Assembly: GCF_000423925.1 (NCBI RefSeq)
Contig: NZ_AUIX01000035.1
Span: 1 to 64,000 of the forward strand
Origin: Butyrivibrio sp. VCD2006
GTDB taxonomy: Bacteria > Bacillota > Clostridia > Lachnospirales > Lachnospiraceae
Reading direction: 5' to 3'
DNA length: 64,000 bases
A model generated the notes under the pieces. It was not told the DNA's origin and ran no database searches. It was given only the letters and a program-made list of their open reading frames with translations. The position numbers were made by a program, and so were the translations under genes. This document shows, piece by piece, positions 45,140-52,837 of this stretch (positions within the stretch are counted from its first letter, which is position 1; every line of letters starts with the position of its first letter).

Positions 45140-45289
45140 ATGCCTTCCTATAAAAATAAAGTTTTTTTAATCAGCAACCCTGATAATACTTACACAATTA
45201 TTTTAAACTCAGGATTGTCTTATGAGACTAACCTTGAGTCCTATTTGCATGAATTATTACATATTAAAAACAAACAGTGTGTTCCTTGA
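45140..45289 (+). pseudogene. Short ImmA/IrrE-like peptidase remnant
   Basis: The frame MPSYKNKVFLISNPDNTYTI, then SYETNLESYLHELLHIKN, resembles the small ImmA/IrrE-type proteins coded near phage-like regulators, with the zinc motif HELLH. It ends soon after in KQCVP. No ribosome site is seen. The stretch 44871-45139 before it shows no gene. Confidence 0.4.
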
Positions 45290-45383
45290 CAAGCGCTACA
45301 TGGTAAGAGGCCTTAAAACAGATGCCGGAAAAAACAGACAGATACCCATATCCGGAAAGATAGTTCCACTTGACGATATATAG
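45276..45383 (+). pseudogene. Integrase fragment at the right end of the IS21-like element
   Basis: The frame DKRYMVRGLKTDAGKNRQIP and ISGKIVPLDDI matches the middle of phage-type tyrosine integrases (GxKTxAGxxRxIPI). Both ends are missing. It directly precedes the repeated sub-terminal sequence TAGTGGTGCT (45381 and 45419). Confidence 0.55.
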
Positions 45384-45493
45384 TGGTGCTGAAGTGTGAA
45401 TTGAATTTTGTGAAATTATAGTGGTGCTATTGTGTGAATAGGTGGGGCTCAATTGCGAACTAGGTGGGCTCACAGCCCGAAATATTCAAACGG

Positions 45494-45750
45494 GTAATTC
45501 ACTTATTGCCTGTCGCGACATTCTTTTGAAAAACGGAGCAGATGATGTAATAATGTTTGCTCTTGGAGAAACAAAAGAACCTTTTATACAAAAATTCCTT
45601 GTATTTATTGAACTGGTAGCCTCTTTCTTACGACTAATAATATGGATAACTGAGAAGGTTATCGTCTGGCTCATCTATAACTTCAGGAAATTACCCTTTT
45701 ATTTCGTGGGAATAATAACCTTGCTGTATTTCATCACAAACATCCTGTGA
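45494..45750 (+). pseudogene. Phosphoribosyltransferase gene, 3' fragment after the IS21-like element
   Basis: The frame GNSLIACRDILLKNGADDVI, MFALGETKE continues the phosphoribosyltransferase cut at 37987 and then adds a tail of two hydrophobic helices (about 45594-45750). Such a membrane tail is unusual for ComF-like enzymes. The copy of AACGG at 45489-45493 is the second half of the target duplication. Confidence 0.85.
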
Positions 45751-45804
45751 GATACCATTCTAGTATAATGACAGGCCGACTTATGATTTGGCTAAAGAAA
45801 ATGA

Positions 45805-45839
45805 AATCCCAGGGCATCATATCAATATGTCCTGGGATT
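45805..45839 (-). terminator. Terminator of the HipA-like gene
   Basis: AATCCCAGG (45805-45813) pairs with CCTGGGATT (45831-45839). On the minus strand it is followed by TCATTTTCTTT. Confidence 0.65.
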
Positions 45840-45881
45840 ACAATATGTAATCATCTATAACTAATATTGAACATATTCCAA

Positions 45882-47078
45882 TTAGTATGACTTGTGAAAA
45901 ACTTCCTTACCCAGCTGTATGTCACGGCATAAATCTATTTTCTTTTCATACCAATGGGCAATGTTATTTATGTCCTTTTCATGCATTTTGGGATCCTTAG
46001 CGTAAACTTCTCTTATAAATGATGAAGGAGGGAGTTTTGTCAGATCGATGGCATTTCTGTTCCTTACAAGCTTTATAAGATCTGATTCCTTCTTGGTAAA
46101 ACTGTGAGTATCTATATCAAGAAGTTCCTTTTCATTTTTGGGAATGGCTTTTCCGGCAAACATTGATCCGCCACTATCAAAGATCGGAGCAAGTCCTTTA
46201 AATTGCAAAGTTGCAGCATCTCTAATAAAAGCAATGTTGTTTAGGTGCCGGTCATAGCCGGACATGATGAAATCAACAAGTATCTGATAATCAAGTCCCT
46301 CTGCAATGGCGTCCGCATCCATGCCATATTTCCTGCACATATTCATCAGATGTTCATAGTTGGAAATATTGTTGCTTTTTTTCTCATTGGTAAAAAGAGC
46401 CCATGCTGATACTAATTCTTTGTTCTGGGAAGTAAAAAGTTTTGAATAGCAGCCGTAAGCATATTCTTTCCCTTTTATTTCTATGAGATTATAGTCAGTA
46501 TAGTTGGCAAAACCCTGCCTTTTATGGATTTCTGACGCAATTACCTCATTTATACTCTCAGTGGATAAGGATGAGTGATTTCCTTTGATAAGATATCGCT
46601 CGCCGTTGTTGATTGTCCATGTTTTTTCAATAGTTCCTTGTAGAGAGCCATTGGGAGAGTAATGAGGCGTGTTTCTGTCTGTCTCGCGCTCTGACGGTTC
46701 CCTTTCCCAGTTCAGCAGATTACTCTTAAAATCATTATCAAAAAGGTTAACGTCTTTCCAGGTGAGTTCGCTATCGACAGGTTTTAACCAGTAATAGTCT
46801 GTAAGGCTTAGCCCCAGGTTTTTTATCAGATAGTCACTTGGCATTGAATAGCCGTTTTCAGAGAGGAAATGTGCAATATTATCCTGATCAACAGGAATTG
46901 AGCGTTCATTCCACCAAAGCTTAAGCCAGTTCCCCTGATACATGTCCTGAATGGGAGCAAGCTCTTTATTCTTGATATTTCTTGAATAACTTATCATATC
47001 CCCTTCCGTGGTAAATTCTGCATATGTAATAGGGGAATCTTTACGCATGATAAAATATCCTAAAGCATCGTCTCCCAT
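45882..47078 (-). CDS. HipA/CtkA-like kinase
   Basis: A 398-residue protein of the HipA-like kinase superfamily. Key parts are RYLIKGNHSS (lysine for ATP), the catalytic segment YDRHLNNIAFIRD, and the metal-binding APIFDSGGS. HipA kinases phosphorylate cytoplasmic targets, often a tRNA synthetase, to arrest growth. Its start overlaps the XRE gene by 19 bases, the usual order antitoxin-toxin. This suggests a toxin-antitoxin pair, but the protein is closer in layout to the regulatory CtkA-type than to E. coli HipA, so toxicity is not certain. Confidence 0.8.
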   Translation of the reverse strand: MGDDALGYFIMRKDSPITYAEFTTEGDMISYSRNIKNKELAPIQDMYQGNWLKLWWNERSIPVDQDNIAHFLSENGYSMPSDYLIKNLGLSLTDYYWLKPVDSELTWKDVNLFDNDFKSNLLNWEREPSERETDRNTPHYSPNGSLQGTIEKTWTINNGERYLIKGNHSSLSTESINEVIASEIHKRQGFANYTDYNLIEIKGKEYAYGCYSKLFTSQNKELVSAWALFTNEKKSNNISNYEHLMNMCRKYGMDADAIAEGLDYQILVDFIMSGYDRHLNNIAFIRDAATLQFKGLAPIFDSGGSMFAGKAIPKNEKELLDIDTHSFTKKESDLIKLVRNRNAIDLTKLPPSSFIREVYAKDPKMHEKDINNIAHWYEKKIDLCRDIQLGKEVFHKSY

Positions 47079-47458
47079 GCATCCATCCTCGCTTTCCTAG
47101 CTATGTTACTAATATACGTTTCAGCTATATCCTTAATATATTGAGCATTCAGCTCATTATTTTTACATAAGTACGATGTGCCATTTGTACCAGAGATATA
47201 GTATTTCCCATTTTTTATCTTCAGGCTGTACCCATCAGGCAATTCCGGAGTTGGTGCTGTTTCCTTTGCAAGCCTGTAGAATTCATCCATGGATAGTGAA
47301 AAGGCTTCTGCCAGTTTCATGAAAACCCTTACTCCGGCATTGTCTATATCGGTTTTGCCATTCACAATGTCCCCTATTGTAGTGTAGGGGATGCCAGTTG
47401 CTTTACAGATATCTGAGAGCTTTATTCCATTTTCCTTAATATATTTTTTTATGTTCAT
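47060..47458 (-). CDS. XRE-type regulator, partner of the HipA-like kinase
   Basis: A 132-residue protein with an N-terminal helix-turn-helix (LSDICKATGIPYTTIGDIVNG) and a C-terminal extension without motifs. It overlaps the kinase gene and is likely the antitoxin and repressor of the pair. Dyad sequences with CGGTAC lie just upstream at 47468-47509. The start at 47458 is the first ATG of the frame and has no strong ribosome site. Confidence 0.82.
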   Translation of the reverse strand: MNIKKYIKENGIKLSDICKATGIPYTTIGDIVNGKTDIDNAGVRVFMKLAEAFSLSMDEFYRLAKETAPTPELPDGYSLKIKNGKYYISGTNGTSYLCKNNELNAQYIKDIAETYISNIARKARMDAWETML

Positions 47459-47467
47459 GAGCGATAC

Positions 47468-47509
47468 CTCGGTACAGCGTTATATATATAATAATATCGG
47501 TACACCGAG
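47468..47509 (-). promoter_or_regulatory. Operator of the HipBA-like pair
   Basis: CTCGGTACAG (47468-47477) and TCGGTACACCGAG (47497-47509) share CGGTAC, and the second is nearly palindromic. They flank the AT-rich TATATATATAATAATA, where a promoter would lie. Autorepression by the XRE protein is inferred. Confidence 0.5.
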
Positions 47510-47610
47510 AACTCGTCAACAGCTTAATTGTACACTTTTGGGGCTTTTTGTAGAAGAAATGTAAATCCCAGGACATCATAAAGCTAAGCTCTGGGATTAT
47601 GCTTATGTTT

Positions 47611-48918
47611 TTAAATGAATAATGCCATGTATAACGGAAGGGTGATTATTCCTGCGTCTCCTACGCCTATGTTGCCATCTATGAACTTATATCCAAAATC
47701 TATATCGGATTTATTTTTTATCACAGAATTAAGCGATGTAGCACGCGTATTACCGCTCTTTACTTCTATTGGAATGACCTTTCCATCTTTTTGAATCAGA
47801 AAATCTATTTCCTTTTTATTTGTTTCATTTTTGTAGAAGAAAATAGGGTAATCCTTTTTGATCAGAGCATCTGCAATGGCGCACTCAAACAATCCACCTT
47901 TTGTGCTTCCGGAAAGCGTGTTTTCAACGATATGTTGCTTTAGTGAAAAATCTTTCATGGCAATAAGCAGAGATAGATCAGTGGTATACGCCCGGAAAAA
48001 GTCATCTCTTGCATAATCATCAAGATCATAGCGCATATCAGAAACAAGCCGGCAGAGCTGGATGATATCAGCTCTTAGGAGCCAGTCTATGCTTGAGTAA
48101 TACTTCTGAGCCCTTCCGCCATGTTCAATCTCTTTATACTGAAATTTATGGTTTTCCTTATCAAGGAGCTGCTTTGAAAGGGAAAGATAGCATTTTTCTG
48201 CCTTTACCTTTTCTTCAGCAGTTGCGTAATGAGCTATATCATACAAATAACCCTGCAGGAGGCTCCGCTGTACCTTATCTACTTCCCTGTAATCTTTGGT
48301 ATCTATATATTTTTGAACAGCTTCAGGCATACCACCGGTCGCGATATACTGTCTGTAATATGACATCATCTGATTGTGGATGCCTTCCGGAACAGCCTTC
48401 TTCTCGGAAAAAAAGGATTGAAGTGATCTTATCATGTCATCAGAAATGCCAAGTCCCCAGAGGTATTCTTCGAAATCAAGTCCATGCATTGTGATGTAAT
48501 CAACATACCCTACGGGGTAGGATGATGATCTTTTGTAATCTATACCCAGAAGAGAGCCTGAAGCTATTACGTCATATCTGTTATCTGTAGCCCAGAACTT
48601 AAGTGAAGTTATGGCTTCCGGACATTCCTGGATCTCGTCTAAAAAGATAAGCGTTTTATCAGGAACAATTTTCTTTTCCGGAAATCTGAATCTTAATGCC
48701 ATGACCATGTTATCTACGGTCAGATCACCTGAGAAAACCTCAGCTGCCGAGGGAGTCTCTTTAAAATTGATTTCAACAGTTTCTTCGTAGTTATCACTGG
48801 CGAATTGCTCAATTATATATGTTTTTCCAGTCTGGCGAGCGCCTTTGACGATAAGGCATTTCTTATCTTTGGTGGAAATCCAGTTTTTCAGCTGCTCTGT
48901 GACTTTTCTTTTTAGCAT
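47611..48918 (-). CDS. AAA_14/DUF4143 ATP-binding protein
   Basis: A 435-residue protein. It begins with an AAA_14 ATPase (Walker A VKGARQTGKTYIIEQF, Walker B KTLIFLDEIQECPEA) and ends with a DUF4143 domain that looks nuclease-like (FYKNETNKKEIDFLIQKDGK, VIPIEVKSGNT, the E-D-ExK pattern). Family proteins are widespread in gut anaerobes, with no settled function. GAGGTGTCGCA precedes the ATG. The promoter region carries three direct repeats (48932-49012). Confidence 0.87.
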   Translation of the reverse strand: MLKRKVTEQLKNWISTKDKKCLIVKGARQTGKTYIIEQFASDNYEETVEINFKETPSAAEVFSGDLTVDNMVMALRFRFPEKKIVPDKTLIFLDEIQECPEAITSLKFWATDNRYDVIASGSLLGIDYKRSSSYPVGYVDYITMHGLDFEEYLWGLGISDDMIRSLQSFFSEKKAVPEGIHNQMMSYYRQYIATGGMPEAVQKYIDTKDYREVDKVQRSLLQGYLYDIAHYATAEEKVKAEKCYLSLSKQLLDKENHKFQYKEIEHGGRAQKYYSSIDWLLRADIIQLCRLVSDMRYDLDDYARDDFFRAYTTDLSLLIAMKDFSLKQHIVENTLSGSTKGGLFECAIADALIKKDYPIFFYKNETNKKEIDFLIQKDGKVIPIEVKSGNTRATSLNSVIKNKSDIDFGYKFIDGNIGVGDAGIITLPLYMALFI

Positions 48919-48931
48919 TGCGACACCTCAT

Positions 48932-49012
48932 CAACATTTTGGAATATTTAAAATGCATTCAAATCAACATTTTGGAATACAAAATTGTTGATTGCATCAA
49001 CATTTAAGAATA
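48932..49012. repeat. Three direct repeats of 33-bp period upstream of DUF4143
   Basis: CAACATTTTGGAATA occurs at 48932 and 48965, and CAACATTTAAGAATA at 48998: three copies exactly 33 bp apart, about three helical turns. The spacers differ. The set lies in the promoter region of the DUF4143 gene and is most simply a cooperative operator. Confidence 0.75.
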
Positions 49013-49083
49013 TTTTAGCATGTGCAACTCAGACGAACAATATTTTAATTCTTTCAGGAGAGGAGTTTATTCTTTTTTTATAA

Positions 49084-49153
49084 TACATCGGTACCGTTAT
49101 ATATTGACAATACATCGGTGCCGATATATTATTTTTATAACGGTACCGATGTA
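49084..49153 (+). promoter_or_regulatory. MarR promoter with three operator copies
   Basis: TACATCGGTACCGTTATA (49084-49101), TACATCGGTGCCGATATA (49111-49128) and TATAACGGTACCGATGTA (49136-49153) share the dyad core ATCGGT-x-CCGAT. The first and third are exact inverted copies. TTGACA (49104-49109) and TATTAT (49127-49132) stand 17 bases apart, so the sites lie before, within and after the promoter. Strong autorepression is expected. Confidence 0.85.
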
Positions 49154-49187
49154 ATACAAACTGACATAAGGGAGGTGACAAATAAAT

Positions 49188-49766
49188 ATGAATAAGATAG
49201 ATGATATGGAACTCATGAGAAAGATCCTGAAGTTTACCAGAAAAAACCGTCCCATGGGACCTGGAAAGCATGATTTTCCTCCTGAAGGATTTGATAAGCT
49301 TCCTCCTAATATACCGCCTATGGGAGAACCTCATTTTGAAAGGCCGCCGAAGCCAGGTTTTGAAGGGCCCGGTCCTCACGATGAAATGCCACCGTTTGGC
49401 CAACCTCCGGGACATCCAGGTCCTCACCCCATGAGGAAGCCTCCGCTTTCAAGGGAGCATCTTCTTGTACTTATTAGTGAGTGTCCTGAAGGAATAAGAC
49501 AGAAGGCTCTTATGGAGAAGGCAGGTATAGGACAGTCTTCAGTTTCTGAGCTTATAAACAAGCTTGAGGATGACGGATATGTGGAGAGAAAGATTGATCC
49601 TACAGATAAGAGGGCTACACTTTTATTCCTTACAGAAAAAGGCTCAGCACGCGCCTTTGAAGTAGAAGATGAGAGGAAGGAATTCTTTGCTGCCATCTTC
49701 TCTAAGCTTAGTGACGAGGAGAAGCAGGTATTGTCTGATATCATGGATAAACTTCTTAGTGAGTGA
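49188..49766 (+). CDS. MarR-family regulator with Pro/His-rich N-terminus
   Basis: A 192-residue protein. Residues 20-88 are a Pro-, Gly- and His-rich low-complexity region (PPPKPGFEGPGPHDEMPPF-like), unusual for MarR. Residues 90-190 form a winged helix with LLVLISECPEGIRQKALMEK, SSVSELINKLEDDGYVER and the wing DPTDKRATLLFLTEKG. GGGAGGTGACAAATA precedes the ATG. It controls its own promoter through three operators. The downstream target has probably been lost, since an IS1182 relic follows immediately. A piece of a second copy survives at 56570. Confidence 0.87.
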   Translation: MNKIDDMELMRKILKFTRKNRPMGPGKHDFPPEGFDKLPPNIPPMGEPHFERPPKPGFEGPGPHDEMPPFGQPPGHPGPHPMRKPPLSREHLLVLISECPEGIRQKALMEKAGIGQSSVSELINKLEDDGYVERKIDPTDKRATLLFLTEKGSARAFEVEDERKEFFAAIFSKLSDEEKQVLSDIMDKLLSE

Positions 49767-49795
49767 GTGCTAATAAGCATCATGGTGTTTTTTCA

Positions 49796-49945
49796 ATAAT
49801 CAAGGAAAACTATGGATTCAGGTATACACAGATGTATGGTAAAGCGCGGATGGAGATGAAAGCGGCATTTACATTTGCGTGTATGAATCTTAAAAAGCTT
49901 GCGAAAATCAAGCTCCTTCATTACAAAAAAAGCCTGTTGAAATAG
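49796..49945 (+). pseudogene. IS1182-type transposase C-terminal remnant
   Basis: The frame ENYGFRYTQMYGKARMEMKA, AFTFACMNLKKLAKIK is the end of an IS1182-family transposase. The rest is absent. It follows the MarR gene after about 30 bases, and may explain the loss of that regulator's downstream genes. Confidence 0.7.
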
Positions 49946-50016
49946 AAAATGGCTTTGAGAACTGTGTTCTCAAAATCACTTTGTTTACCGTCTGAAACAG
50001 CTGCCATAAGGAACAT

Positions 50017-50057
50017 AAAAAACGTTTGAGAAGTCAGAAACCTCCCAAACGTTTTTT
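50017..50057. terminator. Bidirectional terminator
   Basis: AAAAACGTTTG pairs with CAAACGTTTTT around an 18-base loop, with T-runs both ways. It serves the DUF3021 gene on the minus strand and the plus-strand relic. Confidence 0.75.
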
Positions 50058-50095
50058 GAATAATAACAGGTGTTTTTAATGTTTGTTCTAAGAAA

Positions 50096-50515
50096 TTATT
50101 TTAATGCCTGAATTCTGTCATTCATCTTTTTTGCCTCAGCGCTGTAATGTCTCATGAAGAGGAACCAGGTGATAAAAGCAACAAGGAGCTGTGCTCCGAT
50201 CACAATTATGCCCTGGGCGGGTGTTGATGCGTTTACCCAGCCAACATTGAATGCCACTATGGTATAGATTATGCAGCCAATGCCCATATGGATCAGTACC
50301 CTTAAGGGCATGGGGATGTTTTCAGCATCATAAACTATTGTCGGGACACCAAATCCTATGCCTACGATTATGCATCCAAGCACCATTTTGGTGAACTGGT
50401 AGTTGGTAAGCGTAAATGTTCCGCCGCCGTTTATGTCGAAAATAATTCCTGAGATACAAAAGAATAACATTGCGATACCTATTCCAAGAACTGCTCTTTT
50501 TACAACTTCTTTCAT
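50096..50515 (-). CDS. DUF3021 membrane protein
   Basis: A 139-residue protein with four hydrophobic segments (about residues 9-28, 42-62, 74-92, 104-124), typical of DUF3021. In Firmicutes these genes stand next to LytTR regulators, as here, where the regulator is 12 bases upstream in the same operon. The pair is thought to form a one-component membrane-linked switch. AAGGAGAAAAATA precedes the ATG. Confidence 0.85.
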   Translation of the reverse strand: MKEVVKRAVLGIGIAMLFFCISGIIFDINGGGTFTLTNYQFTKMVLGCIIVGIGFGVPTIVYDAENIPMPLRVLIHMGIGCIIYTIVAFNVGWVNASTPAQGIIVIGAQLLVAFITWFLFMRHYSAEAKKMNDRIQALK

Positions 50516-50527
50516 TATTTTTCTCCT

Positions 50528-50965
50528 TTATAGTCCTAGATATTTTTTAAATTCTGACAGATACTTTCTTGAAACATAATCTTTACAGCCATTTTTTAGC
50601 TTTAATAGGAGCGTTCCGCTAAAGCCGGGCTCTATGCTGTCCATGCATGAGAGATTTATGAGGGTGGATTTTGATATCTGCATGAACTGGTTACCAAGCT
50701 GTTCGCCGATCTCGTAGAGTCTTTTTCGTGACCTGTACTGCTTCCTTTCCGTATAGATTATGGTTTCTGTGTTTTCCACCCTGACCATATAGATTTCTGC
50801 AGGCTGCAGGATCACTATGTCTCCGTTGCTTTGCAAAGCAGTAATCGGGCTGTCATATGAGCCGAGCATATCGATCATACGCTGAATGTCCGGGGTTACC
50901 CTTTCTGCGTATATCACAGCATATGGATCCTTGTATTGTGGAGATATATCTACGTTAACCTTCAT
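50528..50965 (-). CDS. LytTR-domain transcriptional regulator
   Basis: A 145-residue protein whose C-terminal half is a LytTR DNA-binding domain (EIYMVRVENTETIIYTERKQ, GNQFMQISKSTLINLSC, LKNGCKDYVSRKYLSEFKKY). No receiver domain is present. The frame is open to 50998, but AAAGGAGCACACTTC sets the start at 50965. It heads a two-gene operon with DUF3021, a common non-kinase regulatory pair. Confidence 0.88.
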   Translation of the reverse strand: MKVNVDISPQYKDPYAVIYAERVTPDIQRMIDMLGSYDSPITALQSNGDIVILQPAEIYMVRVENTETIIYTERKQYRSRKRLYEIGEQLGNQFMQISKSTLINLSCMDSIEPGFSGTLLLKLKNGCKDYVSRKYLSEFKKYLGL

Positions 50966-51198
50966 GAAGTGTGCTCCTTTCTTTGATGATGCAATCATAC
51001 AATATTCCCATGGACCTGTCCTTACATCTTAGGTAAGTGGCGAAATTTTAAAGGTGAAATGCAAGAATTAGGATATGACAGATGGACAAAATATACTCTG
51101 CCCTGTGACGGATTTTGAGAAGAGATTCATCTTAATTCAAAGAATCTGGAGTAAAGCTCTAATGGATTTTTTCCGATAAACAAAATAGCAAAGGATTG

Positions 51199-51246
51199 CC
51201 AGGCATTGGCGGTAATGGATAAAACCGCCAGGTCTGGTTTTTTGTT
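51199..51246 (+). terminator. Terminator-like hairpin without an upstream gene
   Basis: TGGCGGT (51207-51213) pairs with ACCGCCA (51224-51230), with an outer CCAG/CTGG, followed by TTTTTTG. The only plus-strand frame before it is about 20 codons ending GYDRWTKYTLPCDGF near 51118, which looks like a gene tail. Nothing else is seen in 51000-51350. Confidence 0.5.
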
Positions 51247-51352
51247 ACTGTTTTTGTTTTGAATGGAGGGATTTTATGATAACTGAAGGGATAAACGAAA
51301 GTAGTAAGCATCAGATATATACCCATAGTCTTAGGCCTGAGATTTAGATAGG

Positions 51353-51385
51353 GTACAACTTGTTTGTACAGATTGAACATATATG
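51353..51385 (+). repeat. Left inverted repeat of the DUF3990 module
   Basis: GTACAACTTGTTTGTACA (51353-51370) and the following bases match, in reverse, 52766-52796 downstream of the next two genes: 12 identical bases (CTTGTTTGTACA), then a partly matching ACATATA. The repeat is also self-palindromic (GTACA...TGTAC), so it may double as an operator. Confidence 0.6.
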
Positions 51386-51433
51386 TTTGTTGAGCTATAA
51401 TAATAATAGATTTTCTATCTAAAGGAGCTTGAC

Positions 51434-52294
51434 ATGATTAACGTTGATTGTGAATACAAAATCAAAGAAGACATCGAGTTTATCATCGAGTCAGAGAAAA
51501 CGACAAAACTTGAATTATCAAAAAAGACCGGAATTTCCAGAGTGACACTTGATGAAATTTCTAAGAATGGTATGACTACTGATAGCGTTTATGAGAAGTT
51601 TTATTCATATGTATACAATAGTAATTACAGAATAAATTCGGTAAAAGAAGAATTGATAAAAGAAAAATATCAAGATGTGCTTTTTCATGGGTCAAAAAAT
51701 GGTCTGTCTACAATCACTGTCAATGGCTCCAGAAACAATTGTGATTTTGGGAATGGATTCTATTTAGGAGAAACCTATAATCAGGCTTTGTCATTTGTCT
51801 GTGAAAACGACAAATCTTCTGTATATTCTTTCAGATACTCCCTCGATAATTTGAAAATTTGCAGATTTGACTGTTCCATGGAATGGATGCTTGCTATTTG
51901 TTATCATCGTGGTACACTTGGAACTTTCTCGAATGATAAGCAAGTACAAAATATCATAGAAAAGATAAATAATGCTGATGTAATCATTGCCCCTATTGCA
52001 GATAATAAAATGTTTTATGTAATGGCTCAGTTCACCGAGGGTGAAATAAATGTTGATGTTGCTCTTCACTCATTGTCAGCATCAAAACTTGGCTTTCAAT
52101 ATATTTTTAAAACGGATAAAGCTTTAAGCAAATTGATTCCAATTGAAAAATATTACTTATGCATACCTGAAAGAGATGAATGTAAAAAATTGCTCATTGA
52201 GCGTGGATTTGAGATTGACACAAAATTAAAGCTCGCAAAAAGAGAATTTAAAACAGGACTGTATATAGAGGAGATTTTCAATGAGAAAATTTGA
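51434..52294 (+). CDS. HTH plus DUF3990 (ADP-ribosyltransferase-like) protein
   Basis: A 286-residue fusion. Residues 10-50 contain a helix-turn-helix (TKLELSKKTGISRVTLDEIS). Residues 75-225 are DUF3990, a probable ADP-ribosyltransferase fold: LFHGSKNG, CDFGNGFYLGETYNQALSF and later EKYYLCIPE. DUF3990 proteins are predicted toxins. AAAGGAGCTTGAC precedes the ATG. It overlaps the next gene by 14 bases, so the two are expressed together, as a toxin and its partner. The HTH would allow self-regulation through the repeats upstream. Confidence 0.82.
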   Translation: MINVDCEYKIKEDIEFIIESEKTTKLELSKKTGISRVTLDEISKNGMTTDSVYEKFYSYVYNSNYRINSVKEELIKEKYQDVLFHGSKNGLSTITVNGSRNNCDFGNGFYLGETYNQALSFVCENDKSSVYSFRYSLDNLKICRFDCSMEWMLAICYHRGTLGTFSNDKQVQNIIEKINNADVIIAPIADNKMFYVMAQFTEGEINVDVALHSLSASKLGFQYIFKTDKALSKLIPIEKYYLCIPERDECKKLLIERGFEIDTKLKLAKREFKTGLYIEEIFNEKI

Positions 52295-52760
52295 CCATAA
52301 TGGGCTTCTACTTGCAGAATATCAAGGAAAATTGTTTGAAAAATCTTATGATTTAAAATGTTCTACCGGGATTTTTATTAGAAGATTTATACATTCAAAT
52401 TTGCTGAATACTTTAGATAGCAACAATCCTGCACTCTTGTCATTGGATGTAAATGAAGGTATTTCGAGTATTATTGAGCAATTTGGTGATACAGATTATG
52501 GTAAAAAGAAATATTCTAAAAGCGCGTTGTTCTGGATGGGATATATATACAGGTATATTTCATATACCAGAGAAGTCTCAACAAGATTTGTCATGGATTT
52601 ATTTGCATATAAACAAATGAATGATGTTTATTATACATTTCATACTCAAGACCCTGAATGGTGTATTGCAAGTTTGCTGGATATCAGTGGGTTAGATGAA
52701 AATATTTTTGACAACAATTTCCGCCTCAAAGAGGCAATAAAAGAAAAGGGCACATACTAG
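52281..52760 (+). CDS. Partner protein of the DUF3990 toxin-like gene
   Basis: A 159-residue cytoplasmic protein without recognised motifs (SYDLKCSTGIFIRRFIHSNL, SALFWMGYIYRYISYTREVS). GAGGAGATTTTCA gives the start, inside the preceding gene. Its position, overlap and size fit the cognate antitoxin or accessory of a DUF3990 toxin. That is inference from context; no activity is known. Confidence 0.65.
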   Translation: MRKFDHNGLLLAEYQGKLFEKSYDLKCSTGIFIRRFIHSNLLNTLDSNNPALLSLDVNEGISSIIEQFGDTDYGKKKYSKSALFWMGYIYRYISYTREVSTRFVMDLFAYKQMNDVYYTFHTQDPEWCIASLLDISGLDENIFDNNFRLKEAIKEKGTY

Positions 52761-52765
52761 AAACT

Positions 52766-52796
52766 TATATGTATTAAATGTACAAACAAGTTTTAT
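52766..52796 (-). repeat. Right inverted repeat of the DUF3990 module
   Basis: TGTACAAACAAGTTTTA (52780-52796) with TTATATGTATTAAA before it is the reverse copy of the repeat at 51353-51385. The two copies bracket the two-gene module exactly. Confidence 0.6.
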
Positions 52797-52837
52797 AAAA
52801 AATCTTCCCTTGTAAAATTAAAAAAAGGGATTTATAT

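Larger units (their letters stand above)
37988..45488. mobile_element. 7.5-kb IS21-like element with cargo
   Basis: The left end TGATTATTTCGTGC and the inverted right end TGAATATTTCGGGC match at 12 of 14 bases, and both are flanked by the direct repeat AACGG (37983-37987, 45489-45493). IS21 elements make 4-8-bp duplications and carry repeated sub-terminal sites; here TTCGCAATTCAGCCCCAC (left) and its near-copy in the right end fit. The left end keeps a 5'-truncated istB, istA is absent, and 6.5 kb of other genes take its place. Transposition now would need istA from elsewhere. Confidence 0.85.

Noticed and set aside
45882..47458. Calling the HipA-like pair a proven persistence toxin-antitoxin
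   Set aside because: Only domain order and operator-like dyads support it; the kinase is of a CtkA-like layout, so toxicity is left open.
48932..49012. Three regularly spaced repeats considered as a mini CRISPR array
   Set aside because: The repeats are only 15 bases with 18-base AT-rich spacers, have no cas genes near, and sit in a promoter region; operators explain them better.
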